From NCBI GenBank assembly GCA_029267445.1, contig JAJUIU010000012.1:1-64000 (forward strand): DNA of 64,000 nucleotides. The letters are read 5' to 3'. Below, one piece after another: positions 1 to 8,374 of this stretch. Position 1 is the first letter of the stretch. Each line of letters starts with the position of its first letter. The DNA is from Rhodospirillaceae bacterium. Lineage in GTDB: Bacteria > Pseudomonadota > Alphaproteobacteria > Azospirillales > Azospirillaceae. The translations under genes were made by a program, and so were the position numbers. The notes under the pieces were generated by a model. That model worked only from the letters and a program-made list of their open reading frames with translations, was not told the DNA's origin and made no database searches.

Positions 1-496
1 CGGGATCGCCACCGCCGCCGGCGACCGGGCCGGATGGCCCGCCGCCGCCGCCCTGGCCCTGCTCCAGGCGGGTGAGGCGGAAATCGATGTCGGCGGCCAG
101 TTTCTCCAGCCGGTCGCGCAGCTGGCTGACGGCGAAGGCCGTCTCCTCATAGCGGCCGGTGAGCTGCTGCATGTCCGATTCCATGCGCTGCAGCCGGACC
201 TCGATATCGCCCGCGACGTTCGAGGGCAGGCCGCCCGTCCCCCCGCCGCCCCCGCCGGCCGCAGGGCGCCCGCCGCCGCGATAGACCTCGCGCGACAGGG
301 TCTGGATCTCGGCCTCCAGCCGCTGCATGCGGTTCAGCAGCTCCTGAGTGTCGTTCCGCTGGGCCAGGGCAGGCGCGGTCGCCAACCCGCCGACCAGCAT
401 CAGCGCGGCGCAGGACGCCGGCATCCAGCGGCGCAGCGCGCGCGGCTTGGGAAGGTTTCGCTGCGTCCGGGTCTGCGTCGGGAGGGGCATGGGCAT
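1..496 (-). CDS. cpoB: CpoB/YbgF, Tol-Pal cell division coordinator (3' part missing)
   Basis: This is the N-terminal part of the periplasmic Tol-Pal accessory protein that coordinates peptidoglycan synthesis with outer-membrane constriction. It runs off the left edge, so the C-terminal TPR domain is not visible. A basic N-terminus is followed by a hydrophobic segment ending in APALAQ, a plausible signal peptidase site. Next come a coiled-coil stretch (QELLNRMQRLEAEIQTL), a Gly-rich linker and a second coiled-coil block, the layout typical of the family. Two ATGs lie six bases apart (496 and 490) and either could be used. The gene follows pal on the same strand, 255 bases downstream and beyond a terminator, so it probably has its own promoter. 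Confidence 0.85.
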   Translation of the reverse strand, partial: MPMPLPTQTRTQRNLPKPRALRRWMPASCAALMLVGGLATAPALAQRNDTQELLNRMQRLEAEIQTLSREVYRGGGRPAAGGGGGGTGGLPSNVAGDIEVRLQRMESDMQQLTGRYEETAFAVSQLRDRLEKLAADIDFRLTRLEQGQGGGGGPSGPVAGGGGDP

Positions 497-695
497 CGGG
501 GCGGTCTTGTTCCGGGGGGCGGTCTTGTTCTGGCGATCGCGCGCGCCGGCGGATGACGGGCGGCGCTGAAGAAGCTAACGGCTCCCCATCCATTTCGGAA
601 GCCTCGGACGGGAAGTGTCGCCGACGTCCGGGGCGGAAATGGGGCGGGGCCGGGCACGGGACGGGGTGGTGCCGTCGTGCCGGTGCCGGAAACGA

Positions 696-726
696 AAACG
701 CCGCCCGGTTGTGCCGGGCGGCGTTT
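696..726 (-). terminator. Rho-independent terminator after pal
   Basis: A perfect 13-bp inverted repeat (696-708 and 714-726, arm AAACGCCGCCCGG) encloses a 5-base loop. Read on the minus strand it is followed by TTTTCGTTT. It lies about 25 bases beyond the pal stop codon and separates pal from cpoB. Confidence 0.85.
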
Positions 727-751
727 CGTCAGACGTCGTGTCGACGGGCGA

Positions 752-1240
752 TCAGTTGATCACCGTCACGCCACGGCGGTTCTGCGCCCAGGCGGCCTCG
801 TTGGAACCGAGGACGGCCGGACGCTCCTTGCCGTAGCTGATGGTCTGGACGCGGCCGGCGTCGATGCCCAGCGCGACCAGGTAGTTGCGCACGGCGGTGG
901 CGCGGCGCTCACCCAGGGCGAGGTTGTACTCGCGGGTGCCGCGCTCGTCGGCGTGGCCCTCGATCGTCACGGTGACGGCCGGGTACTGCTTCAGCCAGGC
1001 GGCCTGACGATCCAGGGTGGCGGTCGCCTCCGGGGTCAGGTCGAAACGGTCGAAGCCGAAGAAGACGCGGTCGCCGACATTGACGACGAAGTCCTCGGCC
1101 GTGCCCGGCGCCGGGCCGGAGCGGGTGGCGGGAGCGGTCGAACCACCGCCCGTCGACGCCGTGGACGTGGTCTCGGGCGCGGACTGGCAGGCAGCCACCA
1201 GCGTCAGCGCCGCAAACAGGCTCAGGAACTTAAAGCGCAT
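752..1240 (-). CDS. pal: Pal, peptidoglycan-associated outer-membrane lipoprotein
   Basis: Pal is the outer-membrane lipoprotein of the Tol-Pal system; it binds peptidoglycan and TolB. The 162-residue product starts with a lipoprotein signal peptide whose lipobox (LVAAC) puts the acylated cysteine at residue 18. A Thr/Ser/Gly/Pro-rich linker follows, then an OmpA-like domain from about residue 50. The peptidoglycan-binding signature (GHADERGTREYN, then GERRATAVRNYL) lies near residues 95-120. Length and architecture are normal for the family. The gene lies 152 bases downstream of tolB, enough room for its own promoter, and ends just before a strong terminator. Confidence 0.97.
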   Translation of the reverse strand: MRFKFLSLFAALTLVAACQSAPETTSTASTGGGSTAPATRSGPAPGTAEDFVVNVGDRVFFGFDRFDLTPEATATLDRQAAWLKQYPAVTVTIEGHADERGTREYNLALGERRATAVRNYLVALGIDAGRVQTISYGKERPAVLGSNEAAWAQNRRGVTVIN

Positions 1241-1392
1241 TGGAGAGACCCCCTACTTCGAGACTCTAGTTTGTTGATGATCGGAACTTTGCCCCTCGAG
1301 CGACGCTAACAGACGTCAGTTGCCGGTGAGTCCGATCTGTAGACTGATAAGTCTTGGCGTCGTTCTTGCGGTGCGAAAATAATGTGGCACCC

Positions 1393-2751
1393 TTAAGGAA
1401 TCAAGGGCGACCAAGCCGGATCGGACCCATCGGTCGGGGTGACGACCTGCCGTTCGTTGAACCCGGTCAAGTCGATCGAGAAGAGACGCGCCTGCCTCTG
1501 ACGGTTGCCTTCGCCCGTCGGACGCTCCTTGAAGTACATCAGCACCCGCCCGTTCGGGGCCCAGGTCGGGCCCTCCACATGGAAGGCTTCGGTCAGCAGG
1601 CGCTCTCCGGTGCCATCCGGGCGGATTACCCCGATGTAGAAACGCCCCTCGAAAAGACGGGTAAAGGCGATGAGATCGCCGCGCGGCGACCAGACGGGCG
1701 TGGCGTATCGCCCTTGCCCGAAAGTGATCCGCTTAACGTCTGAACCATCTGCATTCATCGTGTACAGCTGCTGTGTTCCGCCGCGATCGGATTCGAAGAC
1801 GATTCGACTTCCGTCGGGAGAGTATGAGGGCGCCGTGTCGATGCCCGGATGGTTCGTCAACTGTGTCTGGCGACGCGTCCGCAGGTCGAGCGTATAGATG
1901 TCCGTGTTCCCGCCCTGGGCGAGGGACATGATCACGCGGTTGCCGTCCGGCGAGAATCGCGGGGCGAATGTCATGCCCGGAAAGTCGCCGAGAACTTCCT
2001 GCCGACCGGTATCGATGTTGAAGAGGTAAACGCGAGGCCTGTTGTTAAAGTAACTCAGGTATGTGATTTCTTGGGCCGTCGGAGAGAAGCGCGGAGTGAG
2101 CACAAGGACCCGCCCGTCGGTCAGGAACCGGTGATTCTCGCCATCCTGGTCCATGATGGCCAGCCGCTTGACCCGCTGGTTGGCGGGACCCGACTCCGCG
2201 ATGTAGACGACTCGGGTGTCGAAGTACCCGTCCTCGCCCGTGATGCGCTTGTAGATCGCGTCGGAGATGATGTGCGCGATGCGGCGCCAGCCATCCGGCT
2301 GGGCGAAGTAGGCGAGGCCCGTCATCTGCTGTCCGGCCAGCACGTCGAACAGCCGGAACTCCACCCGCAGCCGCCCGTCCGGCTGGGCCTGGACCCCGCC
2401 GATCACCAGCGCCTGGGCGTTAACCACGCGCCAGTCGGCGAAGCGGGGACCGGCGCGGAGCTGGTCCGGCGTCTGGATGAAGGACCGCTTGTCGATCGGC
2501 CGGAACAGCCCGGACCGCTCCAGGTTGGCGGCGATCACGTTGCTGATCTGCTGGCCGATCTGCTGTTCCTGCGGCGTGGCGCCGAAGAAGTCGGTGACGG
2601 CCACGGGCATGGGTTCGACCACGCCCTTGGTGATGTCGATGGTCAGTTCGGCCCGAGCGCCCGCCGGCAGCGCGGCGAGGATCGCGACGACAAGGGCCGC
2701 CGCCAGGGCCGCGGCGATCCGGCGGAGCCGGTCGAGTGGCTGTCTCATCAT
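1393..2751 (-). CDS. tolB: TolB, periplasmic beta-propeller of the Tol-Pal system
   Basis: TolB is the periplasmic protein that links inner-membrane TolA to outer-membrane Pal. The 452-residue product has a signal peptide (hydrophobic core around residues 12-33, cut after GARA), the N-terminal ELTIDITKG segment typical of the family, and a C-terminal propeller with repeated SPDG/SPRG blades such as [16 protein letters not shown] and [16 protein letters not shown]. The start codon shares one base with the tolA stop (TGATG), so translation is probably coupled. A second ATG directly follows the first. Confidence 0.97.
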   Translation of the reverse strand: MMRQPLDRLRRIAAALAAALVVAILAALPAGARAELTIDITKGVVEPMPVAVTDFFGATPQEQQIGQQISNVIAANLERSGLFRPIDKRSFIQTPDQLRAGPRFADWRVVNAQALVIGGVQAQPDGRLRVEFRLFDVLAGQQMTGLAYFAQPDGWRRIAHIISDAIYKRITGEDGYFDTRVVYIAESGPANQRVKRLAIMDQDGENHRFLTDGRVLVLTPRFSPTAQEITYLSYFNNRPRVYLFNIDTGRQEVLGDFPGMTFAPRFSPDGNRVIMSLAQGGNTDIYTLDLRTRRQTQLTNHPGIDTAPSYSPDGSRIVFESDRGGTQQLYTMNADGSDVKRITFGQGRYATPVWSPRGDLIAFTRLFEGRFYIGVIRPDGTGERLLTEAFHVEGPTWAPNGRVLMYFKERPTGEGNRQRQARLFSIDLTGFNERQVVTPTDGSDPAWSPLIP

Positions 2752-3656
2752 CAGAACATGTCCCTCGGGCTGAAATTGACGACGATGGTGCGGTTGTTCG
2801 CGTACTTCTCGGCGGGGATCGGCAGCCGTTCCAGCCGGTCCAGCGCGCGGCGGGCACTTTCGGCGAAGGCGCGGTAATGCGGGTCGCTGGTGGACCCGTT
2901 GCCACCGATCACGTCGATGCGGGTGATCCTCAGGGTCGTGTCGAAATGGACCCGGAACTGGATCACCATGTCCTCGACACCCTTGGCGCCGGCGGGCACG
3001 GCCCAGAGCCGGGCGATGGCGGCGCGCAGGGCGTCCTCCTCACCCACGGTCAGCCGGTCGCCGCTGGGCCCGATGGCTCCGGGCGGCGTCTCCGCCACCT
3101 CGCGCTGCGGTTCGGGCTTCGCCTCCGACGGCGGCGGCTTCTGCCGCTCCAGGTTCTTCAGCACGTCCGACAGGTTCCGCTTCGGCTCCTCCTTCTTGGG
3201 CTCGGGCTTCGGCGGTTCCTTCTTCGGTTCCGGCTTGGGCGGTTCCGGCTTGGGCGGTTCCGGCTTGGGCGGCTCGGGCTTTGGCGGCTCGGGCTTCGGC
3301 TCCTCCTTGGGAGGCTCCGGATTCGGCGGCTCGGGCTTGGGGGGCTCGGGCTTGGGGGGCTGGGGCTTGGGCGGCTCCGGCTCGCGCACGGGCGGCGGCG
3401 GTTCGGGACGCTCCTGGGCCTTCGGCGGCGGGGGCGGGGTTTCCTTCGGCGGGGTCGGCCGGGGCGGCTGCGGCCGGGGCCGCTCGGCGGGCTGGTCGTT
3501 CAGCCGCGAAATGGTCATCGGCCCGACCTCGACCACGTCCACCGGGATTTCCGCGAGCTGGATCATCTCCCTCTTCGGCAGGTACGGCAGGCCGACCAGC
3601 GCGATCAGCACGATCGCGATGTGCAGCACACCGGAGAGGATGAGGGCCGCGCGCAT
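2751..3656 (-). CDS. tolA: TolA/TonB-like energy-transducing protein with KPEPP repeats
   Basis: This is the inner-membrane protein that carries proton-motive force from TolQR to TolB/Pal. The 301-residue product has one N-terminal transmembrane helix (about residues 4-24) and a long extended Pro/Lys/Glu region (about 55-185) with a tandem KPEPP pentad. A C-terminal TonB/TolA-type domain (about 200-301) contains [17 protein letters not shown]. The Ala-rich helical domain of enterobacterial TolA is replaced by this Pro-rich spacer, so by sequence it looks like a TonB; its place between tolR and tolB identifies it as TolA. Its stop overlaps the tolB start by one base. Confidence 0.93.
   Translation of the reverse strand: MRAALILSGVLHIAIVLIALVGLPYLPKREMIQLAEIPVDVVEVGPMTISRLNDQPAERPRPQPPRPTPPKETPPPPPKAQERPEPPPPVREPEPPKPQPPKPEPPKPEPPNPEPPKEEPKPEPPKPEPPKPEPPKPEPPKPEPKKEPPKPEPKKEEPKRNLSDVLKNLERQKPPPSEAKPEPQREVAETPPGAIGPSGDRLTVGEEDALRAAIARLWAVPAGAKGVEDMVIQFRVHFDTTLRITRIDVIGGNGSTSDPHYRAFAESARRALDRLERLPIPAEKYANNRTIVVNFSPRDMF
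3216..3368 (-). repeat. 15-bp tandem coding repeat (KPEPP pentads) in tolA
   Basis: About ten near-identical 15-bp units each encode Lys-Pro-Glu-Pro-Pro or a close variant, covering roughly tolA residues 97-147. On the plus strand they read as repeats of GGCGGTTCCGGCTTG. Such arrays can change length by slippage. The repeat is coding and is not a CRISPR array. Confidence 0.9.
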
Positions 3657-3668
3657 GGGGTGGCGGGA

Positions 3669-4130
3669 TCAGCGGGTACGTGGATCGGATTCGATGACCA
3701 GCTTCGCCTGCGTCAGACCGGCCCGGCGCGCCTCGCTCAGCACATCGATGATGGCGGCGTACTGCGCCGCGCGGTCGCCGCGGACGAAGACCTTGCGGTC
3801 GGGCGTGGCCTGCGCGACCGCGACCAGCCGGGGGCCGATCTCGCCCATGGCGTACATGTCGTCGTCGAAGACCTTTTTGTCCTTGAGGCTGACCTGGCCT
3901 TCGGCGGTGACCGTCAGCCACAGGGGATCGTCCTCCGTCTCCAGCGCCTGGGCGGCACCGCGCGGCAGGTTGACGGGGATGCCGGCGGTCAGCAGCGGCG
4001 CCGCCACCATGAACACGATCAGCAGCACCAGCATGACGTCCACGAAGGGCGTCACGTTGATGTCCGACATCGGCCGGAAGGACTTGCGGCGGCTGCGGCC
4101 GCCCTGCTTGCCCCCGAGCTGCGCCCCCAT
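3669..4130 (-). CDS. tolR: TolR, proton-channel subunit of the Tol motor
   Basis: TolR is an ExbD-family inner-membrane protein that forms the proton-driven motor with TolQ and energises TolA. The 153-residue product has one N-terminal membrane helix (about residues 28-47). The conserved, functionally critical Asp is at position 31 within INVTPFVDVMLVLLIVF. The rest is periplasmic. A Lys/Arg/Gly-rich cytoplasmic tail of 20 residues precedes the helix. The gene sits 4 bases after tolQ and 12 bases before tolA, as in the usual tolQRA operon. Confidence 0.97.
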   Translation of the reverse strand: MGAQLGGKQGGRSRRKSFRPMSDINVTPFVDVMLVLLIVFMVAAPLLTAGIPVNLPRGAAQALETEDDPLWLTVTAEGQVSLKDKKVFDDDMYAMGEIGPRLVAVAQATPDRKVFVRGDRAAQYAAIIDVLSEARRAGLTQAKLVIESDPRTR

Positions 4131-4134
4131 CGGA

Positions 4135-4854
4135 TTAACCCCGTTCTTCCAGGTGACGCTGCAGGATCGCCGAGAATTCTGTCACAAATGAGTCGAGCCG
4201 GTCGGCGAAGCGGCCGAGATCGGTCGAGAATTTGTTGTAGGCGACGACCGCCGGAATGGCGGCGACAAGGCCCAGCGCCGTGGCGAACAGCGCCTCCGCG
4301 ATGCCCGGCGCCACGACGGCGAGCGAGGTGTTCTGCTGGGCGGCGATGTTGGTGAAGGCGTTCATGATGCCCCAGACCGTGCCGAACAGCCCGACGAAGG
4401 GGGCGACGGAGCCGACCGAGGCCAGCACCGTCATGTAGCGCTCCGCCTGCTGCATCTCGCGGCCGATGGTCACCGACATCACCCGCTCCACGCGCTGGGC
4501 GAGGTTGGCCTTCATGGCGCCCGCCGCGGCGAGGCCACGCTCATTGGCGTGGCGCCACTCGCGCATGCCGGCGGCGAAGGTGGCGGACAGCGGGTCCGCC
4601 GGGTTCTGCGAGACTTCGTCATAAAGGTCGTCCAGCGAGCCGCCGGACCAGAACGCCTCCTCGAAGTCGGTGGCGGCCGCCTTCATCCGGCGCAGCTTCA
4701 TGGCCTTGTCGAAGATGATGGCCCAGCACCAGACCGAGGCGGCGACGAGGCCGATCATCACGCTCTTGACCACCCAGTCGGCCATCATGAAGAGGCCCCA
4801 GACCGAGAGATCCTGCGCCCCGGGGGCGCCCACTGCCAGCACGACGGGTTCCAT
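4135..4854 (-). CDS. tolQ: TolQ, MotA/ExbB-family motor subunit
   Basis: TolQ is the three-helix inner-membrane subunit of the Tol motor. The 239-residue product has an N-terminal helix (about 28-48), a cytoplasmic loop, and two C-terminal helices carrying the conserved channel threonines, Thr159 in FVGLFGTVWGIMNAF and Thr192 in ALFATALGLVAAIPAVV. Length is normal. It follows ybgC by 12 bases and precedes tolR by 4 bases, so ybgC-tolQRAB is read as one operon, probably continuous with ruvB upstream. Confidence 0.97.
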   Translation of the reverse strand: MEPVVLAVGAPGAQDLSVWGLFMMADWVVKSVMIGLVAASVWCWAIIFDKAMKLRRMKAAATDFEEAFWSGGSLDDLYDEVSQNPADPLSATFAAGMREWRHANERGLAAAGAMKANLAQRVERVMSVTIGREMQQAERYMTVLASVGSVAPFVGLFGTVWGIMNAFTNIAAQQNTSLAVVAPGIAEALFATALGLVAAIPAVVAYNKFSTDLGRFADRLDSFVTEFSAILQRHLEERG

Positions 4855-4866
4855 GATGTTCCTGCC

Positions 4867-5361
4867 TCAGCCCTGACTCTGTTTCATGTGCAATGTGTCG
4901 AGCGCCTTGCGCACCGGTGCCGGTAGGCGCACCGGCCGGCCATCCCGGGTCATGCAGGCCAGCTTCAGCCTGACGCGGACCAGTTCGGCGGGCCCGCCGG
5001 CGGCGGATTCCGCGGTGCCGTCGTCCGTCCGGAACACGCGCTGTTCGGCATCCAGGCTGGCGCCGCCGATGTCAGTGATGGTGGTAACGATTTCAAGGGC
5101 GTCATCAAGGCGGGCCGGGCGCATGAAGTCGATTTCGCACCTGCGTACCGCAAATGACACGCCGGTCTCGGCGACCATCCGCGAATGGCTGGCGCCGAGA
5201 AGCCGCATCATCTCGGTCCGGGCCCGCTCGCAGAAGCGCAGATAGTTGGCGTGATACACGATCCCGCCCGCGTCGGTGTCCTCGTAATAGACCCTGACCG
5301 GAAAATGATGCGAGCGGCCGTCGAGGCGGCCCATCGTGGGCTGTGACCGGACGTCAGCCAT
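4867..5361 (-). CDS. ybgC: YbgC, Tol-Pal-associated acyl-CoA thioesterase
   Basis: YbgC is a hotdog-fold 4-hydroxybenzoyl-CoA-type thioesterase usually encoded first in the tol-pal operon. The 164-residue product carries the family signature [19 protein letters not shown] at residues 25-43, which includes the catalytic acid region. The C-terminal third is typical of the fold but has a small Gly/Ala insert ([11 protein letters not shown]). Its start lies inside ruvB (8-base overlap), so it is translated from the same mRNA. Physiological substrates are unsettled; short-chain and malonyl-type acyl-CoAs have been proposed for the family. Confidence 0.95.
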   Translation of the reverse strand: MADVRSQPTMGRLDGRSHHFPVRVYYEDTDAGGIVYHANYLRFCERARTEMMRLLGASHSRMVAETGVSFAVRRCEIDFMRPARLDDALEIVTTITDIGGASLDAEQRVFRTDDGTAESAAGGPAELVRVRLKLACMTRDGRPVRLPAPVRKALDTLHMKQSQG

Positions 5362-6424
5362 CGTCGCCCTCCGGTTCCGCCCCCCCTGGCGGGGTGAGCA
5401 GGTCCAGCTGCCGGGCCGGGTTCGCGGGTGGTGTGAGGCCGAGATAGCGGTAGCCGCCGTCGGTCAGCATCCTGCCGCGCGGCGTGCGCTGCAGCAGCCC
5501 CTGCTGGATCAGGTAGGGCTCGATCACCTCCTCCAGCACGTCGCGCTGTTCGCCCAGTGCCGCGCCGATCGTCTCCACCCCCACGGGCCCGCCGCCGTAA
5601 TTGTCCGCGATGCAGCGCAGGTAGCGCCGGTCCATGGCGTCGAACCCCATGCGGTCGACCTCGAGGCGGGTCAGCGCCTTGTCGGCGGCCTTGGCGTCCA
5701 CCCGCTCGGTGCCCTCCACCGCGCAGATGTCGCGGACCCGGCGCAGCAGGCGGTTGGCCACGCGCGGCGTGCCGCGCGACCGGCGGGCCACCTCGAGGGC
5801 GCCGTCGTCCGACATCTCCATGTTCAGCAGCTTCGCCGCCCGGCCGACGATCAGCCGCAGCTCCTCGGGCTCGTAGAACTGCATGCGCAGCGGAATGCCG
5901 AAGCGCTCCCTGAGCGGCCGCGTGATCAGGCCGGACCGGGTCGTGGCGCCGACGAGGGTGAAGGGCGGCAGGTCGATGCGCACGCTGCGCGCGGCCGGCC
6001 CCTCCCCGATGATCAGGTCCAGCTGGAAATCCTCCATTGCGGGATAGAGGATTTCCTCCACCGCCGGGGACAGCCGGTGGATCTCGTCGATGAACAGCAC
6101 GTCGCGCGGCTGCAGGTTCGTCAGCAGCGCCGCCAAGTCGCCCGCCCGCGCGATCACCGGGCCGCTGGTGGCGCGGAAGCCGACGTTCAGCTCCTTCGCG
6201 ACGATCTGGGCCAACGTGGTCTTGCCCAGGCCCGGCGGCCCGAACAGCAGCACATGGTCCAGCGCCTCGCCCCGGCTGCGGGCCGCCTGGATGAAGACGG
6301 ACAGGTTCTCCCGAACCTGCCGCTGGCCCGTGAACTCCGCCAGCGACAGCGGCCGGATCGACGCCTCGACCGCGTCGCCGCCGATCCTGTCCTGGTCCAC
6401 CATACGTTCCGGCTTCTCGCTCAC
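5354..6424 (-). CDS. ruvB: RuvB, Holliday-junction branch-migration ATPase
   Basis: RuvB is the hexameric AAA+ motor that drives branch migration with RuvA. The 356-residue product has Walker A GPPGLGKT (62-69), Walker B VLFIDE (109-114), sensor-1 GATT (159-162) and the arginine-finger region RPLRERFG (169-176). A winged-helix DNA-binding domain with TPRGR and YRYLG ends the protein. The start is GTG at 6424, overlapping the ruvA stop in a GTGA arrangement that predicts translational coupling. The 3' end overlaps ybgC by 8 bases. Confidence 0.98.
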   Translation of the reverse strand: MSEKPERMVDQDRIGGDAVEASIRPLSLAEFTGQRQVRENLSVFIQAARSRGEALDHVLLFGPPGLGKTTLAQIVAKELNVGFRATSGPVIARAGDLAALLTNLQPRDVLFIDEIHRLSPAVEEILYPAMEDFQLDLIIGEGPAARSVRIDLPPFTLVGATTRSGLITRPLRERFGIPLRMQFYEPEELRLIVGRAAKLLNMEMSDDGALEVARRSRGTPRVANRLLRRVRDICAVEGTERVDAKAADKALTRLEVDRMGFDAMDRRYLRCIADNYGGGPVGVETIGAALGEQRDVLEEVIEPYLIQQGLLQRTPRGRMLTDGGYRYLGLTPPANPARQLDLLTPPGGAEPEGDDG

Positions 6425-7044
6425 GGGGCAAGCTCCTTGAGGCCGGCGCGGATCAGGTCGGAGACGGTGGCGTCGGCACCCAGCTTCTGGGCGGCGGCAT
6501 GGACGGCGGTGAACGCCTCCACCCGCTTGTAGCCGAGGTTCACCAGGGCGGAGATGGCGTCGCCCGCGGCGTTGGACGGTGCGGCGGGCACGGCCGCGGC
6601 ATCATCTCCGCCGACGGCGGGCTTAGGCGCCATGGTGCCGAAGGCCGACACCTTGTCCTTCAGCTCGTTGGCGATGCGGGCGGCCAGCTTCGGCCCCACC
6701 CCGTCGGCGCGCGACAGGGCCGTCTTGTCCTGGGCGGCGATGGCGTTGGTGAGCTGGTCCGGCGTCAGCACCGACAGCAGCGACAGGGCGACCTTCGCCC
6801 CCACGCCCTGCACCGTCGTCAGCAGACGGAACCAGTCCCGCTCCAGCGTGTCGGCGAACCCGAAAAGCTGGATGTTGTCCTGGCTCACCCACATCTCGGT
6901 CAGGACCGACACCGCCTCCCCGCGCGCGCCGAGGCGGCGCAGCGTGCGGGTGGAGCACTGCACCAGATAGCCCACCCCGCCCACGTCGATGATGGCGCTG
7001 TCGAGGCCGGTGGAGTCCAACAGGCCGGTCAGCTTGGCGATCAT
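6421..7044 (-). CDS. ruvA: RuvA, Holliday-junction-binding protein
   Basis: RuvA is the tetrameric protein that holds Holliday junctions flat and loads RuvB. The 207-residue product begins [11 protein letters not shown], the standard RuvA N-terminus. It has two helix-hairpin-helix motifs ([18 protein letters not shown] and [20 protein letters not shown]), an acidic/Ala-rich linker and the C-terminal RuvB-binding domain ([13 protein letters not shown]). The ATG at 7044 overlaps the stop of the upstream PIN-domain gene by 4 bases (ATGA). RuvA translation is therefore probably coupled to the toxin gene rather than directly to ruvC. Confidence 0.97.
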   Translation of the reverse strand: MIAKLTGLLDSTGLDSAIIDVGGVGYLVQCSTRTLRRLGARGEAVSVLTEMWVSQDNIQLFGFADTLERDWFRLLTTVQGVGAKVALSLLSVLTPDQLTNAIAAQDKTALSRADGVGPKLAARIANELKDKVSAFGTMAPKPAVGGDDAAAVPAAPSNAAGDAISALVNLGYKRVEAFTAVHAAAQKLGADATVSDLIRAGLKELAP

Positions 7045-7472
7045 GCCGTCCCTCCCGCCTCGGCCAGCAGCAGCGGCAGGGCCGGCGTCACGTCGGTCCG
7101 GGCGAAGTCGTCGCCCTTGAACAGCAACGGCAGGTCCAGCGCCTTGGCCAGGGCGTAGGAGGCGCAGTCCGCATAGTTCAGCTGTGCGGCATGCGCGGAC
7201 CCGCGCCCGAACTTCCGGTAGGCCGCGAACGCGAGCGGAACCATGTCGTCGTCGAAGGGCTGGACCGCGGCCTCGATGCCGGCCAGGAAGTCGTCCAGCC
7301 GGGCCGCCTTCTCCATCCCGAACCGGCGATAGAGCACGGTCTGCGCCTCGAACACCGACAGGGCGGAGATCAGGCACGCGTCCGCCGCGGCGATCGCGGT
7401 CTCGTAGGACAGCGAGTCCGGCTCATTCGTGAGGGCGGCATAGACGGCCGAGGTGTCCAGGACGACGCGCAT
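7041..7472 (-). CDS. vapC: VapC-type PIN-domain ribonuclease toxin inside the ruv operon
   Basis: This is a PIN-domain endoribonuclease of the VapC toxin class, 143 residues. The expected acidic metal-binding residues are visible: Asp6 (VVLDTSAV), Glu42 (SVFEAQTVL), Asp102 ([11 protein letters not shown]) and Asp121/122 ([10 protein letters not shown]), so it looks catalytically intact. It starts one base after the antitoxin stop and its own stop overlaps the ruvA ATG by 4 bases. VapC toxins of this family cut tRNA or rRNA; the target here is unknown. The position between ruvC and ruvA is not the usual arrangement. Confidence 0.93.
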   Translation of the reverse strand: MRVVLDTSAVYAALTNEPDSLSYETAIAAADACLISALSVFEAQTVLYRRFGMEKAARLDDFLAGIEAAVQPFDDDMVPLAFAAYRKFGRGSAHAAQLNYADCASYALAKALDLPLLFKGDDFARTDVTPALPLLLAEAGGTA

Positions 7473-7473
7473 G

Positions 7474-7734
7474 TCAGCGAAGCCCCTCCATCTCGTCGTA
7501 GCCGGTGATCTCGTCGATCGTTAGCTCTGCCTTGGGCGAGATCGCGCGGGCGGCCTCGCAGATGGCATGGATGCGGGCGGCGCGAGCCTTCCGGGCCAGC
7601 TTCGCGCCATCGCCCAGCCGCGCACGCTCCTTCTCCAGCGCGTCGATCACGACATCGGTGATGCTGCGCCCCGTCGCGCGCGCGATCTCGCGGGCCAGTT
7701 CGTCCGCCTTGTCCGACTTGATGTTCAAGGCCAT
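7474..7734 (-). CDS. vapB: VapB-type antitoxin
   Basis: This is an 86-residue antitoxin of the VapB/PSK-type transcription-factor family. The N-terminus (MALNIKSDKADELAREIA, then TGRSITDVVIDALEKE) looks like a ribbon-helix-helix DNA-binding module. The acidic C-terminus (ELTIDEITGYDEMEGLR) is the likely toxin-wrapping tail. The ATG at 7734 is preferred because AAGGAAG lies 6 bases upstream; a longer TTG-initiated form would cross the palindromic operator. It precedes the PIN toxin by one base, the classic antitoxin-first order. Confidence 0.92.
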   Translation of the reverse strand: MALNIKSDKADELAREIARATGRSITDVVIDALEKERARLGDGAKLARKARAARIHAICEAARAISPKAELTIDEITGYDEMEGLR

Positions 7735-7745
7735 GGCGTCTTCCT

Positions 7746-7771
7746 TTCTTCCTTGCAAGGAAGAATTCTAC
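7746..7771 (-). promoter_or_regulatory. Palindromic operator and -10 box of vapBC
   Basis: A 20-bp perfect palindrome (7746-7765, half-site TTCTTCCTTG) lies 11 bases upstream of the vapB ATG. It abuts a TAGAAT -10-like hexamer (7765-7770, minus strand). No good -35 is visible. VapB proteins usually repress their own operon by binding such dyads, so this is the probable autoregulatory site. It may also set expression of the downstream ruvAB genes. Confidence 0.6.
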
Positions 7772-7792
7772 ACCGCTGGGCCGGGGCGCGCA

Positions 7793-8344
7793 TCATCGGC
7801 GCCTCCCGCCGGCGGCCCGGACCGCCACCTTCGCCGCCATCCCGGCCACCCGCCGCCGCGTCTCCGCGTGGTGGGCGTGACAGATGGCGACGGCCAGCGC
7901 GTCCGCCGCGTCTGCCGTGGATGTCTGGAAGCCGGGCAGCAGCATCTTCACCATGTGCTGCACCTGGGTCTTCTCCGCATGCCCGGTGCCGACCACGGAC
8001 TTCTTCACCAGCATCGGCAGGTACTCGTCCACCGGCAGCCCGGCCTGGGCCGTCACCAGCAGCGCCACCCCGCGCGCCATGCCGAGCTTGAGCGTGGAGT
8101 GCGGGTTCTTGTTGGCCAGCGTCTCCTCCACCGCCGCCTCGTCCGGCGTCCAGGCGTCGATGACGCCCCGGATGCCCTCGTGCAGGGTGGTCAGGCGACG
8201 CGCCAGATCGTCCTGGTCGTTGGTGTGGATGGTCCCGTCGGCGACATGGCTCAGCCGGTTGCCGGCGACGTCGATGACGCCCCAGCCCGTATGCCGCAGA
8301 CCGGGGTCCAGCCCCAGGATGCGGATGACCCGCCCGTCGCCCAT
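7793..8344 (-). CDS. ruvC: RuvC, Holliday-junction resolvase
   Basis: RuvC is the dimeric endonuclease that resolves Holliday junctions. The 183-residue product has the RNase H-like fold signature [16 protein letters not shown] with Asp13, a glutamate in [11 protein letters not shown] (Glu73) and a C-terminal acidic pair in [16 protein letters not shown] (Asp145, Asp148); together these match the four catalytic acids. It lies 30 bases after yebC. The vapBC pair then separates it from ruvA. A few residues after MGDG could be the true start, but ATG 8344 fits the spacing. Confidence 0.97.
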   Translation of the reverse strand: MGDGRVIRILGLDPGLRHTGWGVIDVAGNRLSHVADGTIHTNDQDDLARRLTTLHEGIRGVIDAWTPDEAAVEETLANKNPHSTLKLGMARGVALLVTAQAGLPVDEYLPMLVKKSVVGTGHAEKTQVQHMVKMLLPGFQTSTADAADALAVAICHAHHAETRRRVAGMAAKVAVRAAGGRRR

Positions 8345-8374
8345 CTGTCCCCCGAAACCCGCCCGGCGCCCCGC

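Noticed and set aside
3216-3368. Regularly spaced short repeats that could look like a CRISPR array.
   Set aside because: Units are 15 bp with no spacers and encode in-frame KPEPP pentads inside tolA.
1849-4355. Plus-strand frames opposite tolB and tolA, including one full of Gly/Leu/Arg repeats.
   Set aside because: They are antisense readings of the tol genes and of the TolA proline repeat; no start-site support or recognisable domain.
6421-7377. A 318-codon minus-strand frame extending ruvA upstream over the PIN gene.
   Set aside because: The upstream part is out of frame with the PIN gene and not protein-like; the canonical MIAKLTG start at 7044 and the separate PIN frame explain the region.
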